Shown here piece by piece: positions 49,560 through 49,780 of a stretch of 49,780 bases of DNA. Below the pieces are notes generated by a model. It had not been told where the DNA came from and did not search any database. It saw only the letters and a program-made list of their open reading frames with translations. Numbering within the stretch: position 1 is the first letter of the stretch; each line of letters begins with the position of its first letter. The position numbers and the translations under genes are program-made. Origin of the DNA: an uncultured Rhodospirillaceae bacterium (GTDB taxonomy: Bacteria; Pseudomonadota; Alphaproteobacteria; CAAGCB01; CAG-977); NCBI GenBank assembly GCA_900550445.1, contig URSF01000015.1, positions 1-49,780 on the forward strand. Reading direction: 5' to 3'.

Positions 49560-49780
49560 GGGGTGGCGGCACCACGGGCATAACGTCTTCCAGACAGGAG
49601 GTTGGGTTGTGCCGGTGGCAAGGAAAAAACTGACGCCCGTACGGCTAGTACCCGTAGTGGGGTGGCAGCGCCACCAGCCCAACGCCCTCCCGGCGGGCAC
49701 TACCCGTGCGGGGGAAACATTAAGCCGTGCCGGTGGTATAAGTGGCATAAATAGTCTTTACCCGTCAGCAAACTTATTCT
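49546..49780 (+). repeat. Dispersed mosaic repeat, copy 2, cut by window end
   Basis: About 235 bp sharing blocks with 32305-32508 in inverted orientation. It begins within the last codons of gmk (ACTACTGCCCGTAGGGGGTGG versus AGTACTACCCGTGCGGGGGTGG after the other gene). Blocks present: GTGGCGGC(A/G)CCACGGGCATAACG, AAAAAACTGACGCCC, AACGCCCTCCCGGCGGGCACT followed by ACCCGTGC(G/A)GGGGAAACATT, and the final 55 bp identical to copy 1. Their order differs from copy 1. The stretch is G/C-rich and gives short open frames on both strands that I do not consider genes. Confidence 0.85.

Noticed and set aside
49494..49748. 84-codon minus-strand frame in the repeat
   Set aside because: It spans the gmk end and the mosaic repeat, has low-complexity composition and no ribosome-binding site. 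It is a by-product of G/C-rich repeated sequence.

Overview
The window looks like chromosome from an uncultured alphaproteobacterium. The order zapA, 6S RNA, 5-formyl-THF cyclo-ligase, ymdB, yebC, ruvCAB, ybgC, tolQRAB, pal, cpoB, tilS, ftsH, glmM is the conserved alphaproteobacterial arrangement. Other pointers are the alphaproteobacterial type of SerC, an IalB-family protein, a DUF6111-like protein beside cca, and EF-P with EpmA. Moderate GC with many A/T runs, cysteine-rich surface-type proteins and accessory membrane proteins suggest a host- or gut-associated lineage, but that is inference. Window edges cut a cysteine-rich protein on the left and a dispersed repeat on the right.

Layout. 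1-692: 3' part of a cysteine-rich protein. 753-21420, minus strand: a long conserved block running from a coiled-coil/zapA division pair through 6S RNA, folate, YmdB, YebC and RuvCAB, then the Tol-Pal envelope system, TilS, FtsH, GlmM and SerC. Three accessory genes (12693-15847) interrupt it between ruvB and ybgC. They are two tandem HExxH metallopeptidase-like paralogues and a small membrane protein with a distinctive GNPGG tail, and they have their own sigma70-like promoter in the 3' end of ruvB. 21573-28809: a degenerate ThiE-like protein, GtrA, EpmA, EF-P, a SuhB-like phosphatase, an OmpA/MotA/MotB-like energised envelope module, and L31. 28957-34262: accessory region with a membrane class III adenylate cyclase, a PPC-like protein, an XRE-type regulator, a structured intergenic stretch, a mosaic repeat, and a second protein with two GNPGG motifs. 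34448-37044: argGH. 37294-40979: rpsF-rpsR-rplI, an inserted HAD-like gene, and dnaB. 40969-49559: cca, DUF6111-like, GNAT, a degenerate polyprenyl-phosphate sugar-phosphate-transferase-like membrane protein, rsmB, half a glycosyltransferase, IalB, an unknown, an SDR, yicC and gmk, then a second copy of the mosaic repeat.

How the genes work together. The core is cell division and envelope maintenance (ZapA, Tol-Pal, GlmM, FtsH), recombination (RuvABC), translation (TilS, EF-P/EpmA, L31, S6/S18/L9, Cca, RsmB) and amino-acid synthesis (SerC, ArgGH). The less ordinary material is the GNPGG-tail family and its metallopeptidase-like neighbours, a hairpin that both encloses the tolQ ribosome-binding site and resembles a terminator, the shuffled-module repeat found directly after two stop codons, and two glycan-enzyme relatives that have lost domains or catalytic motifs.
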